Translations under genes and position numbers: made by a program
Assembly (NCBI GenBank): GCA_019637795.1
Contig: JAHBUY010000001.1
Span: forward strand, 1-64,000
DNA: 64,000 bases
Reading direction: 5' to 3'
Source of the DNA: a bacterium
GTDB taxonomy: Bacteria > Desulfobacterota > Binatia > HRBIN30 > CADEER01
The notes under the pieces: model-generated
Told to the model about the DNA's origin: nothing
Database searches by the model: none
The model's input: only the letters and a program-made list of their open reading frames with translations
Shown here: one piece after another, positions 37,512 through 46,441 of the stretch
Numbering within the stretch: the first letter of the stretch is position 1
Layout of the letters: each line of letters opens with the position of its first letter

Positions 37512-38654
37512 TCATTCGGCGATGGTCTCCATGACCGTGCCGCTCTCGGCATCGACCAGCTCGACGGTGACGGGGGCGGTCACCTGGTGGTCGCTCTTCG
37601 CCTGGCGGAGGCCGCCGCGGATGCGGTCGACGAACTTCTGCCGCACCATCGGCGGCATGCTGTTCATCGGGAACTCGCGCAGCAGCACGCGCGCCGAGTC
37701 GTCGCCGGTCCAGTCGATGCGGTCGACGCGCGAGCCGGCGATCGGGTGCGAGCGGAAGATCGCCTCGACCGCGCCGTGCAGATCGCCGGCAGCGCCCGCG
37801 CCGGCGCCGCCCGGCGCCGCGCCCTCGCCCGGCGGCGGCCCGCCGGACACGTGCGCGACCAACTGATCGACCCGCTGGCGGGTGTCGTCGTCGGGCGCGA
37901 TCTCGCGCGCCCGCCGCAGCGCCGCCACCGCCAGCTCGTCTTCGCCCTTGGCGCGGTAGGCGATGGCGAGGTTGAACTGGGCCTGGAAGAACGTCGGATC
38001 GCTGCGCAGCACCGCCTGGTAGCCGGCGAGCGCGTCGTCGTACTGCTTGGCCGCGAGCTGCATGGTGGCGAGGTCGGTCTGGATGCCGAGGTCGTCCGGC
38101 TTGTGGGTCAGATAGCGGCGGTAGAGCTCCATCGCCTGTGCCGGGTCGTTGCGGTCGTAGGCGATGTTGCCGAGGGCGCGCAGCGCATCGAGGTCGTCCG
38201 GCGCCTTCTCGAGCACGTGCCCATACGTGGCGGTGGCGTCGGTCAGATAGGCCGGATCCACTTGGCCGGCGCGGTACTGGACGAAGCCGAGCTGGCGCCA
38301 GGCCTCGAGGTCGTCCGGCTTCTGCTTCGCCGTGTCCGCCATCTTGGCGATCACCTTGCGGACGTCCTCGGGCACCTCGAGCGGCGGATGGTCCGCCGGC
38401 ATGCCGCCCGGCGCCTGCGCCTGCTGGCCGCGTGGCGGCGGGATGTTCGGCGGCGGCGCCGAACGACTGCCGATCGCGACCGCGAATCCGCCCAGGGCGA
38501 GGACGGCGCCGAGCACGAGCAGCGGCGCCCAGCGCTCGAGGCCGGGGCCGCGCAGGGCGACCCGCGCGCTGCCCACGCGCTGCCCGCAGGCGGTGCAGAA
38601 GCGCGCCTCGGAGAGCAGCGTGGCGCCGCACTGCGTGCAGAAACGGTTGCCCAT
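37512..38654 (-). CDS. Membrane-anchored zinc-ribbon TPR protein
   Basis: A 380-residue protein. The first 27 residues form a zinc ribbon (C-T-Q-C-G and C-T-A-C-G), followed by one membrane helix about 45-65 ([16 protein letters not shown]). Then come three to four tetratricopeptide repeats ([36 protein letters not shown]) and a C-terminal alpha/beta domain. It sits directly upstream of the MoxR ATPase and VWA genes on the same strand, so it may scaffold that system at the inner membrane. Function is inferred from position only. Confidence 0.78.
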   Translation of the reverse strand: MGNRFCTQCGATLLSEARFCTACGQRVGSARVALRGPGLERWAPLLVLGAVLALGGFAVAIGSRSAPPPNIPPPRGQQAQAPGGMPADHPPLEVPEDVRKVIAKMADTAKQKPDDLEAWRQLGFVQYRAGQVDPAYLTDATATYGHVLEKAPDDLDALRALGNIAYDRNDPAQAMELYRRYLTHKPDDLGIQTDLATMQLAAKQYDDALAGYQAVLRSDPTFFQAQFNLAIAYRAKGEDELAVAALRRAREIAPDDDTRQRVDQLVAHVSGGPPPGEGAAPGGAGAGAAGDLHGAVEAIFRSHPIAGSRVDRIDWTGDDSARVLLREFPMNSMPPMVRQKFVDRIRGGLRQAKSDHQVTAPVTVELVDAESGTVMETIAE

Positions 38655-38783
38655 GGCGAAACGCCGGAACGCTAACAGCTCGCCGGGAGGCTGCCAACCA
38701 ACCCCGGGCGCGGCGGCGGAGGGGCATCGGCCCAGGCGGCGCAGGATGCCGAGGATGGCAGTAGCGGCACGCCCCGGGGTGAT

Positions 38784-38812
38784 TTGGCCGAGCCGATGCA
38801 TCCGTGTACAGT
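38784..38812 (+). promoter_or_regulatory. Candidate sigma-70 promoter for the lipoprotein-metalloprotease island
   Basis: TTGGCC (38784-38789) and TACAGT (38807-38812) are spaced 17 bases, 33 bases before the lipoprotein ATG, in the divergent gap with the zinc-ribbon TPR gene. A ribosome binding site AGGAGG lies near 38829-38834. Confidence 0.4.
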
Positions 38813-38844
38813 CGGCGGTCGAGGTCGAGGAGGTCGAGGAACCA

Positions 38845-39411
38845 ATGACGCGCCTGTCCCCGTTCGTGGCCGCCGCCGTACTGGCACTGACGTTCAGCTC
38901 GTGCACCTGCAGCAGCTCGACCCCAGAGGCGCCGCCGACGCCACAGCCTCGCACGCCGAGCAAGTTCGGAATGCTGAAGAGCAACGAGCGCTCGGCGCCC
39001 GACATCGCCAGGGGCGAGGTGACCCCCGATGCGGTGGAGGCGCGGCCGGCGCCGACCCTGCCGACGGCCCCGGTCGAGGCCAAGCTCCCCGAGGACTTCC
39101 CGAGCGACGTGCCGGTCTTCGACGGGGCGAAAGTCGCGCAGGTACAGCAGCTCGCCAACAGCGCCCACAACGTCATCTTCATGGTCGACAGCGCCGAAGC
39201 GCCGAAGGTCTTCAATTTCTACAAGGACGACATGGAGCACGGCGGCTGGAAGACGACGCAGGAATACCAGGGCGGCGAGCAGTCGTTCCTCTCGTTCCAG
39301 AAGAACGGCATGATCACCAACGTGTCGATCACCAAGGATCCGAAGTCGGGCAAACGGGTGATCGCGGTGATGTATTACAAAGAGGAGCCGCTGCCGTTCC
39401 CCGAATTCTGA
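38845..39411 (+). CDS. Small lipoprotein of unknown function
   Basis: A 188-residue lipoprotein. The signal peptide [12 protein letters not shown] carries a lipobox. A Pro-rich spacer leads to a globular alpha/beta domain of about 110 residues: [38 protein letters not shown]. That motif order resembles a fold seen in other short deltaproteobacterial lipoproteins, but I name no family. Its TGA stop overlaps the apparent CTG start of the next gene, so the metalloprotease is probably translated by coupling from it. Confidence 0.78.
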   Translation: MTRLSPFVAAAVLALTFSSCTCSSSTPEAPPTPQPRTPSKFGMLKSNERSAPDIARGEVTPDAVEARPAPTLPTAPVEAKLPEDFPSDVPVFDGAKVAQVQQLANSAHNVIFMVDSAEAPKVFNFYKDDMEHGGWKTTQEYQGGEQSFLSFQKNGMITNVSITKDPKSGKRVIAVMYYKEEPLPFPEF

Positions 39412-41039
39412 CAGCGGCGGCCCGCGGCCCGGGCCCGCGCCGGCTCGTCCTCGCCCTGCTCGCCGTCGCGGCCCTGTCGGCGCGGGCGGACGCGACCACG
39501 GTGGTGCCGCTGCGCACCCGCGATCTCGTCGCCTCGTCGGTGGGCGCGGTGCGGGGTCGGGTGACGGCGATCGCCGCCACGCCGGAGGCCAACGGCGGCG
39601 TCTCGACCTACGTGACGCTCGCCGTCGACGAGGCGCTGTTCGGCCCCTTCGCGCCCGGCGAGCTGGTCCTGCGCGAGCGCGGCGGGCAGGTCGGCGCGCG
39701 CCAGGAATGGGCCTTCGGCAACCCCACCTATCGGGTCGGCGAGCGGGTGCTGGTGTTCCTCGCCGTCAACCCCGACGGCACCCTGCGCACCACCGGCATG
39801 GCGATGGGCAAGTTCGCGGTGCGCGACGACTTCGGGGGCCAGCGGGTGCGGCGCGACTTCGGCCGCGACGTGCTCGTCCTGGCCCCGCCGGGCGGCCGCG
39901 CGGGCGCCGACAAGGACGACCTGCCGCTGGCGGCGCTGCGCACCGCGATCCGCGCCGCGGCCGGCGACGCGGCGGCGGTGGCGGTGGCGCTGCGGCCGCG
40001 CCCCGCCATGGCGGGCCTGCGCCTGGAGGCGCGCGCCGAATTCACCTTGCTGCAGCCGGCCTCGCGCTGGTTCGAGCCCGACGATGGCCTGCCGATCGGA
40101 TTCCGCATCGACGTCACCGGCGACGCCACCCTGGGCAAGCTGATCTCGCGCACCGCCGTCCAGGCCGGCTTCGCCGCCTGGTCGAACCTGGAGAGCTCGC
40201 CGTTGACCCTGTTCGACGCCGGCGACGATCAGCCGGCGTCGTTCGCCGGCTGCCCGGACGCCAACCGCGTCGTCTTCAACGACCCGTTCGGCGAGCTCGA
40301 CGACCCGCGCGACTGCCGCGGCACCCTGGCGATCGGCGGCTTCTGCAACACCGACGAGACCCGGGTCGTCGGCGGCGCCAGGTACAAGCGCATCGTCACC
40401 GGCAAGGTCACCTTCAACGACGGCTGGAGCAACTGCGCGGTATGGACGCCGTGCAACCTGGCCGAGATCGCGACCCACGAGCTCGGGCACACCCTCGGCC
40501 TCGGCCACTCCGCCGACGGCACCGCCACCATGGCGGCGATGGCGCACTTCGACGGCCGCTGCGCCAGCATCGAGCCGGACGACAGAGCGGCGATCGAGAC
40601 CGTCTATCCGATTCCACCGCCGCCGACCGAGACCCCGACCGCGACCCCATCGCCGCCGTCCACCACGACCCCGACGCGCACCGGCACGGTCACCCGCACG
40701 CCGACGCCGACCCTGTCGCCCACCCGCACCCTGAGTCCGTCACGGACGTTGACGCCGACGCGCACCCTCTCGCCGACCCGCTCGGCGACGCCGACGCGCA
40801 CCGGCACGGCCACTGCCACGCCGACCGCCACCGCCACGCCAACCGCGTCGGCGTCGGCGACCCGCACCGCGACCGCGTCGCCGAGCGCGAGCCGCACGGC
40901 CAGCGGCACCGCGACGGGGACCGCCACGGCGACCGCCTCGCCGACCCCCTCCGCGACGGCGCCGCCAGCGCCGAGGTCCTGGCTCGACCTCGCCGTCGAG
41001 GCGGTGCGGCGCGCGCTCGGCGCGCCCCCCGGCCAGTAA
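39408..41039 (+). CDS. Secreted M10-like zinc metalloprotease (first paralogue)
   Basis: A 543-residue secreted protease. Signal peptide: [10 protein letters not shown], then [13 protein letters not shown], cut at A-D-A. Residues about 25-330 include a pro-like or N-terminal domain ([16 protein letters not shown]) and the catalytic zinc site [11 protein letters not shown] at 357-367 of the matrixin/reprolysin type. From about 400 on is a 110-residue Thr/Pro/Ser linker ending in a short helix (S-W-L-D-L-A-V-E-A). No Met, GTG or TTG lies between the upstream stop and the signal peptide; the only candidate is CTG 39408, which overlaps the preceding TGA. Confidence 0.8.
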   Translation: MTAAARGPGPRRLVLALLAVAALSARADATTVVPLRTRDLVASSVGAVRGRVTAIAATPEANGGVSTYVTLAVDEALFGPFAPGELVLRERGGQVGARQEWAFGNPTYRVGERVLVFLAVNPDGTLRTTGMAMGKFAVRDDFGGQRVRRDFGRDVLVLAPPGGRAGADKDDLPLAALRTAIRAAAGDAAAVAVALRPRPAMAGLRLEARAEFTLLQPASRWFEPDDGLPIGFRIDVTGDATLGKLISRTAVQAGFAAWSNLESSPLTLFDAGDDQPASFAGCPDANRVVFNDPFGELDDPRDCRGTLAIGGFCNTDETRVVGGARYKRIVTGKVTFNDGWSNCAVWTPCNLAEIATHELGHTLGLGHSADGTATMAAMAHFDGRCASIEPDDRAAIETVYPIPPPPTETPTATPSPPSTTTPTRTGTVTRTPTPTLSPTRTLSPSRTLTPTRTLSPTRSATPTRTGTATATPTATATPTASASATRTATASPSASRTASGTATGTATATASPTPSATAPPAPRSWLDLAVEAVRRALGAPPGQ

Positions 41040-41040
41040 G

Positions 41041-41083
41041 CGCCACCGCGCGCCTGCCGCGCCACGCCGCCGGCGCGGTGGCG
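41041..41083 (+). terminator. Hairpin after the first metalloprotease
   Basis: CGCCACCGCG (41041-41050) pairs exactly with CGCGGTGGCG (41074-41083) around 23 bases that can fold further. No U-run follows, so any termination would be factor-dependent or weak. Confidence 0.35.
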
Positions 41084-41136
41084 CGGCGGCTGGCGTGGCA
41101 TCGCGCATGTCGGCGCGGCGGCCCGGCTCGCCGTCA

Positions 41137-41163
41137 CTGACACCTTGCCGCGTTCGTTATTTT
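41137..41163 (+). promoter_or_regulatory. Candidate promoter of the second metalloprotease
   Basis: CTGACA (41137-41142) and TATTTT (41158-41163) are 15 bases apart in the gap before the second protease. The spacing is short, so confidence is low. Confidence 0.25.
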
Positions 41164-41256
41164 GCTGACGCGGCCCTTCCTGCCGCGAGGCGCGATCGAG
41201 CGTTTGGCGCAGTAGGTGAGGCGAGTGGCACATCGCTCGCTCTACCGCTTTGCACG

Positions 41257-43710
41257 ATGTCTTCACGATGGTTGAGCTGGAGCCTGGCGGTATGGGTTGT
41301 CATGAGCGGCGCCGGGCGGCGCGCCGACGCCAGCACCTTCGTGATGCTGGACGAGGCGCAACTCGCGGCTCGCTCGGTCGCCGCGGTGCACGGGACGGTG
41401 CGCGCGATCGAGTCGTCGCTCGACCGGACGTCGGGCGGCGTGCACACGTACATTCACATCGCCCCAACCGCCATCCTCTATGGCGCCCTGCCGGCCGGCG
41501 AGGTCGTGCTGCGCGAGACCGGCGGCAGCGCCGGTGGGACCAGCGAATGGCTGTACGGCAGCCCCGAGTACCGGGTTGGCGAGGAAGTGCTGGTCTTCGT
41601 CTCCAGCGACGCCGACGGCGCCCTGCGCACCACGGCGATGGCGATGGGCAAGTTCAGCATCACCCATCATGCCGACGGGTCCGCCACCGCCGAACGCACC
41701 CTCGGCGAGGGCGCCGCGGTGTGGGATCCCGGCACCGGCAGCCTGATGGAGAATCCGGGCCCCGAGGAGTACCCGCTGGACGCCATGCGCGATGCGTTGC
41801 GCGATGCGGCGGCCGCCTGGCCGCAGAAGGACGTGCGCGCGCCGCGCGCCGTCCGGCTCGTTCCGGCCGAGCTCACCAAGGTGCGCCTCAGCGAGCCGCG
41901 GGCGGAGTTCACCTACCTGAGCACGCCGTCGCGCTGGTTCGAGCCCGACGACGGCACGCCGATCAGCTACCAGATCGACGGCACCGGCGATGTCGGGTTG
42001 GGGCCGGTCACCTCGCGGGCGGCGGTCAACGACGCCTTCGGGGCCTGGACCAACGTCGCCGGCTCCGATCTCATCCTCACCGACGGCGGCACCCTGCCGG
42101 CGCCGGTGACCTTCGCCGGTTGCACGGGCGGCAATCGCATCGTGTTCAACGATCCGTTCAACGAGATCAGCGATCCGACGAGCTGCGGCGGCGTGCTGGC
42201 GGTCGGCGGCTTCTGCGCCTCGTCCGAGACCAAGACGGTCAACGGCACCAGCTTCCGCCGCATCCGCGTCGGCAAGATCTCCTTCAACAACGGGTGGTCG
42301 AGCTGCCTCGGCTGGAACCGCTGCAACCTGTCGGAGGTGGCGACGCACGAGCTCGGTCACACCCTCGGCTTCGGCCATGCGACCGACGTGACCGCCACGA
42401 TGTACGCCAGCGCCCACTTCGACGGCCGCTGCGCGTCGCTCCGCAGCGACGACCTGAACGCGCTGCTGTTCGTCTATCCGAGCATGGCGTCGCCGGCGCC
42501 GACCTCCACCCCGCTGCCGCCGACCGCGACCCCGACCCCGACGTCGCCGCCGCCGACCGCGACCTGGACCCGCACACCGACGGCGACCGTGCCGACGGCG
42601 ACGCCGACCCGGACGCTCACCGCGACGCCGACCGTCCCCGCCGCGACCGCCACCGCGACCCGCACCTTCACCGCCACCCGCACCCCGACCTCCACGTCGC
42701 CGCCGACGGCGACCGCCACCGCGTCCGCGACGGCGACGGAGACCTCCACGCCGCGGCCGCGTCATGGCGTCCGTGGCCGGGTGCAGTACTACGCCGCGGC
42801 GCAGGCGGTCCCCGGGGTCACCGTGACCATCGAGGGCGACGGCGCCACCGCCACCGAGACCTCGATGGCCGGCGACTATGCCTTCCCCGACGTGCCGGAA
42901 GGCACCTGGGAGCTCGGCGCCGCCAAGCAGCGCGATTTCGGCAACGCGGTCTCACCGCTCGACGCCGCCTACATCCTGCAGCACATCGCCCGGCTGCGAC
43001 AGCTCGACGACACGCAGCAGCTCGCCTGCGACGTCACCGGCGACGGCCAGGTGAGCGCGCTCGACGCCGCGCGCATCCTCCAATTCACCGTCGGCGCGAT
43101 GCCGCGCCTGCCGGTCGCCACCACCTGCGGCGGCGACTGGATGTTCATCCCCGACCCCGACCCGCCGCAGTCGCAGGCGGTGATCAATCCGCTGGTCGGC
43201 GGCGGCGTCTGCCAGGGCGGCAAGATCATGCTCCAGGATCTGCTCGCCGAGACCAACCAGCAGAACTTCCGCGCCGTCCTGTTCGGCGACTGCACCGGCA
43301 ACTGGCAGAGCAGCATGACGGCATCGCTGGCCGTGCGCAGCGGGCGGAACGCCGCGACGGTGCGCGTCGGCCGCCCCGCGGTCCGCGACGGCGTCGCCCG
43401 GGTGCCGGTCCACGTGCGCAGCGGCGCCCCGTTCAACGCGCTCGACCTGCAGGTCTCCTACGACCCGGCGCGCTTGACGCCGAGCGCCGCGCGCCTGCGC
43501 CGGCCGGCGAACGGCGCGATCGTCACCTCCTACGCCCCGGCGCCGGGCACGCTCCGCGTCGCCCTCGCCAGCGGCGAGGCCATGGGTCGCCAGCACGGCA
43601 CCCTGATGTTCCTCGAGTTCGCGGTCGCCGCCAACGGCGACGCCGGGACGATCGGCGTTCAGTCGGCGAGCATCGACGAGCAGCCGGCCCTCCTCGCCGG
43701 GCCACGCTGA
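41257..43710 (+). CDS. Secreted M10-like metalloprotease with dockerin and cohesin-like domains
   Basis: An 817-residue secreted modular protease, paralogous to the preceding gene over its first 400 residues (both have Y-R-V-G-E and A-M-A-M-G-K-F). Signal peptide 1-25; zinc site [11 protein letters not shown] at 364-374. A Thr/Pro linker spans about 410-500. A small beta-sandwich (G-V-R-G-R-V-Q-Y-Y-A-A-A, D-Y-A-F-P-D-V-P-E-G-T-W-E-L) is followed by a type I dockerin: two helical segments, the second with the full calcium loop D-V-T-G-D-G-Q-V-S-A-L-D at about 590-601. The last 120 residues (V-P-V-H-V-R-S-G, A-L-D-L-Q-V-S-Y-D-P, G-T-L-M-F-L-E-F) read as a cohesin-like sandwich. Adhesive assembly is inferred. 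Confidence 0.82.
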   Translation: MSSRWLSWSLAVWVVMSGAGRRADASTFVMLDEAQLAARSVAAVHGTVRAIESSLDRTSGGVHTYIHIAPTAILYGALPAGEVVLRETGGSAGGTSEWLYGSPEYRVGEEVLVFVSSDADGALRTTAMAMGKFSITHHADGSATAERTLGEGAAVWDPGTGSLMENPGPEEYPLDAMRDALRDAAAAWPQKDVRAPRAVRLVPAELTKVRLSEPRAEFTYLSTPSRWFEPDDGTPISYQIDGTGDVGLGPVTSRAAVNDAFGAWTNVAGSDLILTDGGTLPAPVTFAGCTGGNRIVFNDPFNEISDPTSCGGVLAVGGFCASSETKTVNGTSFRRIRVGKISFNNGWSSCLGWNRCNLSEVATHELGHTLGFGHATDVTATMYASAHFDGRCASLRSDDLNALLFVYPSMASPAPTSTPLPPTATPTPTSPPPTATWTRTPTATVPTATPTRTLTATPTVPAATATATRTFTATRTPTSTSPPTATATASATATETSTPRPRHGVRGRVQYYAAAQAVPGVTVTIEGDGATATETSMAGDYAFPDVPEGTWELGAAKQRDFGNAVSPLDAAYILQHIARLRQLDDTQQLACDVTGDGQVSALDAARILQFTVGAMPRLPVATTCGGDWMFIPDPDPPQSQAVINPLVGGGVCQGGKIMLQDLLAETNQQNFRAVLFGDCTGNWQSSMTASLAVRSGRNAATVRVGRPAVRDGVARVPVHVRSGAPFNALDLQVSYDPARLTPSAARLRRPANGAIVTSYAPAPGTLRVALASGEAMGRQHGTLMFLEFAVAANGDAGTIGVQSASIDEQPALLAGPR

Positions 43711-43811
43711 GCCGCCGCGTCGGGCGGGGCGCCGTCGTCCTCTCCGGAAGAGGGAGTCGTCCTCTTCGGGCGCCTCTCGCCGTGCCCCGCGATCGGCTGC
43801 CCGCGCCGTCA

Positions 43812-43828
43812 CCGCCCGCCACGGGCGG
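43812..43828 (+). terminator. Short hairpin after the dockerin protease
   Basis: CCGCCCG (43812-43818) and CGGGCGG (43822-43828) pair perfectly around CCA, just before the next promoter candidate. There is no U-run. Confidence 0.35.
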
Positions 43829-43829
43829 C

Positions 43830-43857
43830 TTGACTCGCGCGGCGCGTAGGATAAGCA
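43830..43857 (+). promoter_or_regulatory. Candidate promoter of the BamE-like lipoprotein
   Basis: TTGACT (43830-43835) and TAAGCA (43852-43857) are 16 bases apart. A GGAGGGGA ribosome binding site lies at about 43877-43884, just before the ATG. Confidence 0.35.
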
Positions 43858-43888
43858 GCGGCGCTCACCAACCCTGGAGGGGAACGCA

Positions 43889-44260
43889 ATGCAGCGCGCA
43901 ATCGGACTCATCGTCGCGTCGATCCTGCTGGCCGGGCTCGTCGGCTGCTCCTCGCGCAGCGCTCAGGCGCCGGCACCGGCCGCGGCGGCTGCGCCGGCGG
44001 GCAGCAAGCTGGCCGAGGTCAAGATCGGCATGACCAAGAAGCAGGTGAAGGACATCCTCGGTCCGCCGACCGACGAGAACAGCTATTCCACCGGCAAGGT
44101 CTGGATCCCCTTCTACTTCGGCAACGACGCGCGACGCACGTCGTTCTACTACAAGGGCGTCGGGCGGGTGGTGTTCGCCGACGGCAATGCCTTCGGGGGC
44201 GGCAGCTCGGAGGTGGTGCGCGTGGACTACGACCCGACCGAGAGCGGCAACGCGCGGTAG
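43889..44260 (+). CDS. BamE/SmpA-like lipoprotein
   Basis: A 123-residue lipoprotein: signal peptide S-I-L-L-A-G-L-V-G-C with lipobox, an Ala/Pro spacer, then a domain starting K-I-G-M-T-K-K-Q-V-K-D-I-L-G-P-P-T. That G-M-T-x-x-x-V-x-x-x-L-G-x-P motif is the hallmark of the SmpA/OmlA (BamE) fold. The rest is G-R-V-V-F, beta-rich. True BamE binds the outer-membrane protein assembly complex, but short relatives exist with unknown roles. The start has a strong ribosome binding site. Confidence 0.8.
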   Translation: MQRAIGLIVASILLAGLVGCSSRSAQAPAPAAAAAPAGSKLAEVKIGMTKKQVKDILGPPTDENSYSTGKVWIPFYFGNDARRTSFYYKGVGRVVFADGNAFGGGSSEVVRVDYDPTESGNAR

Positions 44261-44303
44261 GAGAGCGGCGGGCGATCTCCCGGCGCCCCGGCGCGCGAGC
44301 GAT

Positions 44304-44321
44304 CGGCTCCGCCGGGAGCCG
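44304..44321. terminator. Hairpin between convergent genes
   Basis: CGGCTCC (44304-44310) pairs with GGAGCCG (44315-44321) around a 4-base loop, between the BamE-like gene and yjbQ. Both are read toward it. No U-run is present. Confidence 0.4.
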
Positions 44322-44329
44322 GAGCCGAC

Positions 44330-44725
44330 TCAGCGCACGGTCACGATCACGCGCCGTTGGCGCGGACCGTCGAGATCGACCAGCATGATCGCCTGCCACG
44401 TCCCCAACTGCAGGCGCGCGTTGCACACGGGAATGGTTTCACCGGGACCCAGGATCGCGGCCTTGATGTGCGCGGCGCCGTTGCGGTCGATGCGATCGTG
44501 GCGCCACGCGCCCTCGGGCACCTGCTGGGCCAGCGCGTCGAGCAGGTCGAGGCACAGGTTCGGATCGTCGTTCTCGTTGACGACGATCGCCGCCGTCGCG
44601 TGCGGCACGTAGACGTGGCAGAGGGCCTCGGCGGCGCCGCTCTCGGCGACGACACGCGCCACGTCGGCGGTCAGGTCGATGACCTGGCACTGCTGAGCGC
44701 TGCGGACGGTCAGCTCGCGTTGCAT
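44330..44725 (-). CDS. yjbQ: YjbQ family (UPF0047) protein
   Basis: A 131-residue protein of the YjbQ/secondary thiamine-phosphate synthase family. The metal site H-A-T-A-A-I-V-V-N-E-N-D-D-P (His and acidic residues) is near 47-60, followed by E-G-A-W-R-H-D-R-I-D-R-N-G-A-A-H-I-K-A-A. The end is G-T-W-Q-A-I-M-L-V-D-L-D-G-P-R. Members weakly synthesise thiamine phosphate; the true role is unclear. It is 16 bases downstream of the SDR gene on the same strand. Confidence 0.9.
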   Translation of the reverse strand: MQRELTVRSAQQCQVIDLTADVARVVAESGAAEALCHVYVPHATAAIVVNENDDPNLCLDLLDALAQQVPEGAWRHDRIDRNGAAHIKAAILGPGETIPVCNARLQLGTWQAIMLVDLDGPRQRRVIVTVR

Positions 44726-44741
44726 CGCTCCCCGCGTGCCC

Positions 44742-45491
44742 TCACATCCACGCGCCGCCGTCGACGCGCAGGATCTTGCCGGTGACGAAAGCGGCGTCAT
44801 CACTGGCGAGGTAGACCGCGGCGCGGCCGATGTCCTCCGGCCGGCCCGGCCGGCCGAGCGGGATGCCGCTGAGGATCGCGTCGCCGTACGCCTTCATCAT
44901 CCGCGTGCCCATGTCCGTCTCGATGAGGCCCGGGGCGATGCAGTTCACCCGCACGCCGGCGGGCGCGCATTCCTTGGCGAGGGTCTTGGTCAGGGCGTTC
45001 ACCCCGGCCTTGGCGACGTAATATGGCGCGCCGAGCGGCGCGCAGACGTCGGCGCCGATCGAGGACACCAGGATGATGCTGCCGCGCCGCTGATCGACCA
45101 GCCGTTTCGCCGTCGCCCGGCAGGTGTAGAAGGCGCCGTGCAGGTCGACGCCGATCACCTTGTGCCAGTGGTCGATGTCCATGTCCCACACGGTCTGCGT
45201 GCGCGAGGCGACGCCGGAGTTGGCGACCACGATGTCGAGCCCGCCGAAGGCCTCCAGGGTGCGCGCCACCATGCCCTCGACCGCCGGCCAGTCCGCGACG
45301 TCCGCCTGCACGGCGACGGCGCGCCGGCCCAGGCGCTCGATCGCCGCCACCGTCTCGCGCGCCGCGTCCTCATCGCGGCGGTAGTTCACCGCCACGTCGG
45401 CGCCCTCGCGCGCCAGTTCGATGGCGATGCCGCGCCCGATGCCGCGAGATCCGCCGGTGACCAGTGCGATCTGTCCGTCGAGTCGAGCCAT
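44742..45491 (-). CDS. SDR-family oxidoreductase (FabG-like)
   Basis: A 249-residue short-chain dehydrogenase. NAD(P) site T-G-G-S-R-G-I-G-R-G near 12-21, the N-A-N-S-G structural motif, catalytic Ser in V-S-S-I-G-A-D, and Y-Y-V-A-K with catalytic Tyr and Lys. The C-terminal G-K-I-L-R-V-D-G-G-A-W-M matches FabG. Arg/Ala residues at the end of beta-2 (Y-R-R-D-E-D) favour NADP(H). It is not in a fatty-acid operon, so the substrate may be another 3-oxoacyl or sugar compound. Confidence 0.87.
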   Translation of the reverse strand: MARLDGQIALVTGGSRGIGRGIAIELAREGADVAVNYRRDEDAARETVAAIERLGRRAVAVQADVADWPAVEGMVARTLEAFGGLDIVVANSGVASRTQTVWDMDIDHWHKVIGVDLHGAFYTCRATAKRLVDQRRGSIILVSSIGADVCAPLGAPYYVAKAGVNALTKTLAKECAPAGVRVNCIAPGLIETDMGTRMMKAYGDAILSGIPLGRPGRPEDIGRAAVYLASDDAAFVTGKILRVDGGAWM

Positions 45492-45651
45492 GCGCGTGGA
45501 CCCTACGCGATCGGACGCGGCCCAAACAAGATCGCCCCCCGTCACGGAATGAAGCGCCTCCGGCGCGTATGCGCCGGCCCCGTCAGCGCGGCGGCGCGGG
45601 CCCCGACCCGCTCGGGGAGGAGCGGGTCGGGGGTGGTGGGTGGGCCGTGGC

Positions 45652-46440
45652 TCAGCCCTGTGGGAGCTCCTCGATGGCCGCCAGACCGCTCTGCGCGGCG
45701 TGGCGCTGCATGCGGCGAATGATGCGGTTCGCGTCGGCCAGCAGCGCGCGGCGCAGCACCGGCTTGGTGGTGCGCGCATACCACTCGCGCAGCGCCTGCA
45801 GGTCGCGCCCGAGCTGCGCCAACTGCGCCCGCTCGCGCGCGCCGCGCGCCGGCTGGCGCTCGCTGACGATGCGCCAGCGCTCGAGCTGCGCGTCGATCGC
45901 GTTGAGCGAGAGGTCGAGCGTCTCGCCATCCGGGACCGCCCGCCGCGCTGGGCGCGGCGTCGCGGTCGGCCGCGGCGCGCCCGCCGACCGCGGCTCGCGC
46001 CGCCGAGTCGCCGGCGGCCGAAAGCCGAACTTGCGCAGCACGCCGACGACCAGGCCGCGGACCCGCACCTGGTCGCCGCCGATGATCAGCGGCAGCATCT
46101 CCGGATTGGCCGGCTGCAACCGCACCTGGCCGCCCGGGGCGCGGAACAGCTTCTTCACCGTCACCTGGCCGTCGACCTCGGCAACCACGGTGCGCCCGTC
46201 GGCGGCGGTCTCCGCCGGCTCGACGATCAGGTAGTCGCCATCGTGGATGCCGGCGTCGATCATCGACTGCCCGCGCACCCGCAGCGCGAAGACCTTGCGG
46301 CCCTGCCACATCGACTCCGGGACATCGAGCGTCTCCTCGACCGAGAACATCTCGATCGGCCGCCCCGCCGCCACCTCGCCGAGCAGTGGGATCGCGATGG
46401 TGTCTTCCATCGTCCAGGATTCGCCGAGGGCGCCGCGCAT
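45652..46440 (-). CDS. LexA/UmuD-type S24 protease without a helix-turn-helix
   Basis: A 262-residue protein. Residues 15-150 are a LexA-like S24 fold: cleavage site V-A-A-G with Ala25-Gly26, catalytic Ser59 in V-R-G-Q-S-M, and Lys96 in V-T-V-K-K-L. Only about 24 residues precede the scissile bond, as in UmuD, so the winged-helix DNA-binding domain of LexA is absent. After about residue 165 a basic Pro/Arg linker leads to a helical, probably coiled-coil tail (A-Q-L-E-R-W-R-I-V-S-E). AGGAGG lies five bases before ATG 46440. Its own upstream region contains repeated TTCGCCT words. It might be a SOS-type accessory protein; no partner polymerase is nearby. Confidence 0.78.
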   Translation of the reverse strand: MRGALGESWTMEDTIAIPLLGEVAAGRPIEMFSVEETLDVPESMWQGRKVFALRVRGQSMIDAGIHDGDYLIVEPAETAADGRTVVAEVDGQVTVKKLFRAPGGQVRLQPANPEMLPLIIGGDQVRVRGLVVGVLRKFGFRPPATRRREPRSAGAPRPTATPRPARRAVPDGETLDLSLNAIDAQLERWRIVSERQPARGARERAQLAQLGRDLQALREWYARTTKPVLRRALLADANRIIRRMQRHAAQSGLAAIEELPQG

Positions 46441-46441
46441 G

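Noticed and set aside
29851..37866. A very long plus-strand open frame (over 2,600 codons) across priA and the VWA and ATPase genes
   Set aside because: It is antisense to well-supported genes. High GC leaves few stops, and the translation is Arg/Gly-rich with no domain.
38816..38841. Tandem GTCGAGGA-like words before the lipoprotein
   Set aside because: Short and overlapping the ribosome binding site; nothing to distinguish it from chance.
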